In this document: one piece after another, positions 22,935-25,184 of the stretch
How positions within the stretch are numbered: position 1 is the first letter of the stretch
Layout: each line of letters opens with the position of its first letter
NCBI GenBank assembly: GCA_002448715.1
Contig: DJZU01000059.1
Coordinates: 89,555 to 114,738, forward strand
Direction: 5' to 3'
DNA: 25,184 nt
From: Candidatus Neomicrothrix sp. UBA6944
GTDB lineage: Bacteria; Actinomycetota; Acidimicrobiia; Acidimicrobiales; Poriferisodalaceae
The notes under the pieces: generated by a model
What the model was told of the DNA's origin: nothing
Database searches by the model: none
The model's input: only the letters and a program-made list of their open reading frames with translations
Made by a program: the position numbers and the translations under genes

Positions 22935-23327
22935 TTATCGAGCGCCTCTAATGCCCGAAAAAACTGATACCCCCCATGCACCATCTTTCTTGTGAAGTAT
23001 GTAAAAGCTGTCGATCGATTCGATCACCGATCCATCTTTGCGGTGCCGGGTGCCTTCTATGGTCAGATGTGCACGGGTTTCTTCAAGGTGAACGATGCGA
23101 ATCTCGGTCTGGGGATGGTCAAAGCCAGTGGCCTCGCGCATCTTTTCGGGATCGAAGGGGTACCGTTCGCGAAGCTGTGTCTCATTTTCAGAGACATATA
23201 TCACCGGCAAATGCACCAACGCTTGCAGGTCATCGCGAGTACCGCTCACAAAAGCTTCGTTGTACCGGCCCATAAAGGCCTCGATTTCTGCTTCGAGTTC
23301 TTCTCGGCGCACATCAGTCATACTCAT
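22935..23327 (-). CDS. NTF2-like/SnoaL-type protein
   Basis: This is a protein of about 130 residues starting MSMTDVRREELEAEIEAFMG. The start is set at ATG 23325-23327. A TTG three codons earlier belongs to the same frame but is unlikely. The N-terminal helix, a DDLQALVHLPVIYVSEN segment, strands EIRIVHLEETRAHLTIEGTRHR, and a terminal IDSFYILHKKDGAWGVSVFSG match the NTF2 fold. This one is the common DUF4440-like type that ends in Trp-Gly-Val strands. Its function is unknown. TAAGTT ends 7 bases before the ATG, so the mRNA is probably leaderless. Confidence 0.72.
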   Translation of the reverse strand: MSMTDVRREELEAEIEAFMGRYNEAFVSGTRDDLQALVHLPVIYVSENETQLRERYPFDPEKMREATGFDHPQTEIRIVHLEETRAHLTIEGTRHRKDGSVIESIDSFYILHKKDGAWGVSVFSGIRGAR

Positions 23328-23334
23328 AGAAGGC

Positions 23335-23340
23335 AACTTA
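23335..23340 (-). promoter_or_regulatory. Putative -10 box of a leaderless promoter (NTF2-like gene)
   Basis: TAAGTT, then GCCTTCT (7 bases), then ATG on the minus strand, with no ribosome site. Confidence 0.45.
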
Positions 23341-23413
23341 ATATGTCAGCGTTCTCAGGGTTCGTTCGTGGCCTCGAGATCAGTCGTTAAAGCAACGAAA
23401 TACTTGCCTAGTA

Positions 23414-23452
23414 GCCGGCACTTATGTCCCGTCTACCAGGGACAATGCCGAC
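23414..23452 (-). terminator. Hairpin spanning the DUF5522-like stop codon
   Basis: TGTCCC (23425-23430) pairs with GGGACA (23439-23444) around an 8-base loop that contains the TAG stop of the upstream gene (23433-23435). GCCGGCA (23414-23420) pairs with TGCCGAC (23446-23452) with one mismatch, extending the stem after a small asymmetric internal loop. It could mark the 3' end of the nfeD-SPFH-DUF5522 transcript. There is no T-run, so the role is uncertain. Confidence 0.45.
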
Positions 23453-23591
23453 ACCCGGTGCCGCAACACCAAGCTCGGCCCTTTAAAAACTTAGCTGTGA
23501 ACACCTGAAAACCAGTGTCCGGGTCTATGTAACTGTCTTCACCGGCAGCTTCAGCCTCATCATGTTTTTGACGTGCGGCTTCTGAAATCAC
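23433..23591 (-). CDS. DUF5522-like small Cys-rich protein
   Basis: This is a 52-codon gene shorter than usual gene-finder cutoffs. The product has a charged helix (AARQKHDEAEAAGED), then YIDPDTGFQVFTAKFL and a C-terminal WCCGTGCRHCPW. This matches the recalled DUF5522 pattern, Y-I-D-P-x-T-G-x-x-V-F-T followed by CCG-x-GCRHCP. The family is small, and its four cysteines (C42, C43, C47, C50) and H49 suggest metal or redox chemistry. Its function is not known to me. The start is GTG at 23589-23591. No in-frame ATG exists between it and the stop of the SPFH gene, 30 bases upstream. It is probably in the nfeD-SPFH operon. Only the start codon is uncertain. Confidence 0.8.
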   Translation of the reverse strand: MISEAARQKHDEAEAAGEDSYIDPDTGFQVFTAKFLKGRAWCCGTGCRHCPW

Positions 23592-23621
23592 AGGCCTAGA
23601 GCCTAGGTCAGCGAAGGCCCA

Positions 23622-24620
23622 TTACTCTGGATCCAAATCCTTTGATTCATTCAGAAGATCAGACTCCGATTCTTCGTCGGTTTCGACAATCGGACGCATG
23701 GCCTCTGCGATACCGGTCACTGCGCCCAACACTCCGCTGAACTCTGTCGGAACAACGATTTTTGTGGCCCTTCCATCAGCAATTTGAGTTAAAGCTTCGA
23801 GGTAGCGGACAGCCAGAACATCACTGGTTGGGTCTCCGTCATGAATGGCCTGAAAGACTTGGCGGGTGGCTTCGGCCTCTCCTGCGGCAACGGTTTGCAA
23901 CCGGTAGCTTTCCGCTTCGGCGACAGTTCGTACCGCCTGTGCTTCACCTTCGGCGGCGAGAATCGCACTTTGCCTTTGGCCTTCTGCTTCAAGAATTTGG
24001 GATTGTTTTTCACCTTCGGCTCGGGTGATTTCCGACTCTCGGAACCCTTCAGCTTCGGTAACTGTTGCGCGCCTCGTGCGTTCAGCCTTCATCTGTTCAT
24101 GCATAGCGGCCATTACATCTGGCGGTGGGTCGATGCGCTGGATCTCAACGCGAACTACGCGCACTCCCCATTTGTCCGTTGCTTCGTCAAGTATCTCTCT
24201 GAGGGCCGCGTTAATGCGATCTCGAGACGTCAAGGCGCCGTCGAGTTGTAGGTCTCCGACAAGGTTTCGCAAGTTGGTCTGGGCCAGCTTGGTAATTGCG
24301 AGGACGAAGTTGGCGATGTTGTAGACGAGGCGCTGAGGGTCGGTCGGTTCGTAAAACACCACAGCATCTACTGAGACAACAACGTTGTCGGAGGTGATTA
24401 CTTCTTGGGGTGGAACATCGACGACCTGCTCTCGCATGTCAACCCGTTGGATGGTGTCGATGAAGGGGACAATGATCTGAAGCCCTGATTCTTTGGTCTC
24501 TTTGTACTTGCCGAGGCGTTCAACAATTCCTCGTTCATAGGGTCGGACTATCTTCACGCCAGCAACCAGGAAGAGAACAACAACTATGGCGATAACAGCC
24601 AAAAGTACGTACGTAAACAT
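23622..24620 (-). CDS. SPFH/stomatin-prohibitin family protein (QmcA-like)
   Basis: This is a 332-residue membrane protein. An N-terminal hydrophobic segment (about 4-24, YVLLAVIAIVVVLFLVAGV) anchors it. It is followed by the SPFH/band 7 domain with VRPYERGIVERLGKYKET, GLQIIVPFIDTIQRVDMRE, the PPQEVITSDNV motif and RIDPPPDVMAAMHEQMKAER. A long Ala/Glu/Gln-rich coiled coil with repeating AEGxxxS units (about 195-250) and a C-terminal acidic tail complete it. Such proteins oligomerise into membrane microdomains and often regulate FtsH or other proteases. The gene overlaps the upstream nfeD-like stop by one base, the classical NfeD/stomatin operon layout. No ribosome site is obvious, consistent with coupling. 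Confidence 0.95.
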   Translation of the reverse strand: MFTYVLLAVIAIVVVLFLVAGVKIVRPYERGIVERLGKYKETKESGLQIIVPFIDTIQRVDMREQVVDVPPQEVITSDNVVVSVDAVVFYEPTDPQRLVYNIANFVLAITKLAQTNLRNLVGDLQLDGALTSRDRINAALREILDEATDKWGVRVVRVEIQRIDPPPDVMAAMHEQMKAERTRRATVTEAEGFRESEITRAEGEKQSQILEAEGQRQSAILAAEGEAQAVRTVAEAESYRLQTVAAGEAEATRQVFQAIHDGDPTSDVLAVRYLEALTQIADGRATKIVVPTEFSGVLGAVTGIAEAMRPIVETDEESESDLLNESKDLDPE

Positions 24621-25090
24621 TATTTTGATCCTTGGTCGGGAGCCTTACGAACAACGACTCGGGTACCTCTTATTTCAGTGATCTCGACAGTGAAGCCAGC
24701 GTCGATTGGTCCGAGGTCGGAGATCGCTCTCCACTCTTCGCCACCGACTTTGACTAGACCCGACGTTGCTGGGTCTCCGGAAATACTTTCTATTGTCCGA
24801 CCGAAAGCTCCGATCAATCGGTCATGTCCAGCTCCTGGTGGCGACTTCATAGCAGCTATGGAGATTCTGCTTCTTCGCCAAAAGACCGAAAAGAGCGCGC
24901 CTCCGAGACCAACGAACACAATCCAGTCGACCACCAGGGGCGCTCCAAAAAAAGCTAAGACCATGGCGACCGCTGCACTGATACCAAACGGAATCAGAAT
25001 AAACGTTCCTGCAACAAACATTTCGCCTGTGATGAGCGCGGCCGCGATCACCAACCAGATCCAACGCCAGGTATCAGGGTCTACGTCCAT
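24620..25090 (-). CDS. NfeD-like membrane protein
   Basis: This 156-residue protein is of the short NfeD type. The first half has membrane segments (about 9-29, 31-48 and 52-70: WIWLVIAAALITGEMFVAG, FILIPFGISAAVAMVLAFF, VVDWIVFVGLGGALFSVF). A C-terminal OB-fold domain (about 90-150: RLIGAFGRTIESISG, GLVKVGGEEWRAIS, FTVEITEIRGTRVVVRK) follows. NfeD partners of stomatin-like proteins are usual. They help form SPFH assemblies. The ATG at 25088-25090 has AAAGGA 5 bases upstream, and a TAGACT -10-like box at 25112-25117 gives a short leader. Its stop overlaps the SPFH start by one base. Confidence 0.92.
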   Translation of the reverse strand: MDVDPDTWRWIWLVIAAALITGEMFVAGTFILIPFGISAAVAMVLAFFGAPLVVDWIVFVGLGGALFSVFWRRSRISIAAMKSPPGAGHDRLIGAFGRTIESISGDPATSGLVKVGGEEWRAISDLGPIDAGFTVEITEIRGTRVVVRKAPDQGSK

Positions 25091-25111
25091 ATGGTCCTTT
25101 GCTCACCTTGA

Positions 25112-25117
25112 AGTCTA
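25112..25117 (-). promoter_or_regulatory. Putative -10 box of the nfeD-SPFH operon
   Basis: TAGACT on the minus strand stands 21 bases before the nfeD ATG, leaving a leader that contains AAAGGA. This gene has a ribosome site, unlike the leaderless starts elsewhere. Confidence 0.4.
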
Positions 25118-25184
25118 GGCCCACTTCCCCACAGAGCCAGACCCCGATGAGTTACGACCTGTGGGCAATAGCTAGTCGTTGTTT

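Noticed and set aside
23414..23460. Possible insertion-sequence end (GCCGGCACTTATGTCCC-like motif)
   Set aside because: The same bases encode the C-terminal CRHCPW of the DUF5522-like gene and form its stop-codon hairpin. No transposase or second end is present.
22976..23508. Several plus-strand frames over the NTF2-like gene
   Set aside because: Antisense shadows of the NTF2-like and DUF5522-like genes.

Overview
The window looks like a chromosomal segment of a heterotrophic actinobacterium of about 50% GC, most likely an Acidimicrobiia-type lineage. This is an inference from gene content: a single-chain acyl-CoA carboxylase, several family III (CaiB/BaiF) CoA-transferases, an NtaA/SnaA/DszA flavin monooxygenase, a TIGR03084-like mycothiol-isomerase-fold protein and many short-chain dehydrogenases. 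At least eight genes also have a TAnnnT -10 box ending 5-7 nt before the start codon, which implies widespread leaderless transcription. No rRNA, tRNA, CRISPR array, phage gene or intact insertion sequence was seen.

Layout. (1) 1-3948 (+): the 3' end of a MaoC/hotdog-like gene, then a 1126-residue biotin carboxylase-BCCP-carboxyltransferase fusion. (2) 3994-8338: a tandem-domain CaiB/BaiF transferase (-) diverging from two adjacent PuuE-like NodB-fold hydrolases (+). (3) 8335-11041 (-): a TauD/TfdA dioxygenase, a YqeY-like protein and an NtaA-type monooxygenase whose reading frames overlap, so they are probably one operon. (4) 11189-15490: a small ferredoxin-like protein, a NUDIX hydrolase, an M24 aminopeptidase P-like protein (-), an extended SDR, a small membrane protein and a SnoaL-like protein. 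(5) 15491-17828: a structured intergenic region with a response-regulator-like direct repeat before a small exported coiled-coil protein, a tentative small gene, an FtsH/M41-like protein without the catalytic Glu, and an SDR. (6) 17876-20101 (-): SRPBCC and TIGR03084-like proteins (one operon) and a SpoU/TrmH RNA methyltransferase. (7) 20265-23327: a small basic protein preceded by a 12-codon mini-ORF, an SDR, a CaiB/BaiF protein lacking the usual Asp, and an NTF2-like protein. (8) 23433-25090 (-): an nfeD-SPFH pair followed by a 52-codon DUF5522-like gene found by reading the intergenic sequence.

Together the genes suggest a versatile catabolic lifestyle: activation and carboxylation of acyl-CoAs, oxidation by flavin- and iron-dependent oxygenases, and many SDR and hotdog steps. 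Housekeeping genes (RNA methyltransferase, YqeY, nfeD/SPFH, NUDIX, PepP) are interspersed. No dedicated defence or secondary-metabolite system is evident. The most notable items are the hidden DUF5522-like gene with a hairpin around its stop codon, the asymmetric loss of catalytic Asp in the CaiB proteins, the M41-like pseudoprotease, the leaderless promoter pattern and the mini-ORF before the 66-residue gene.
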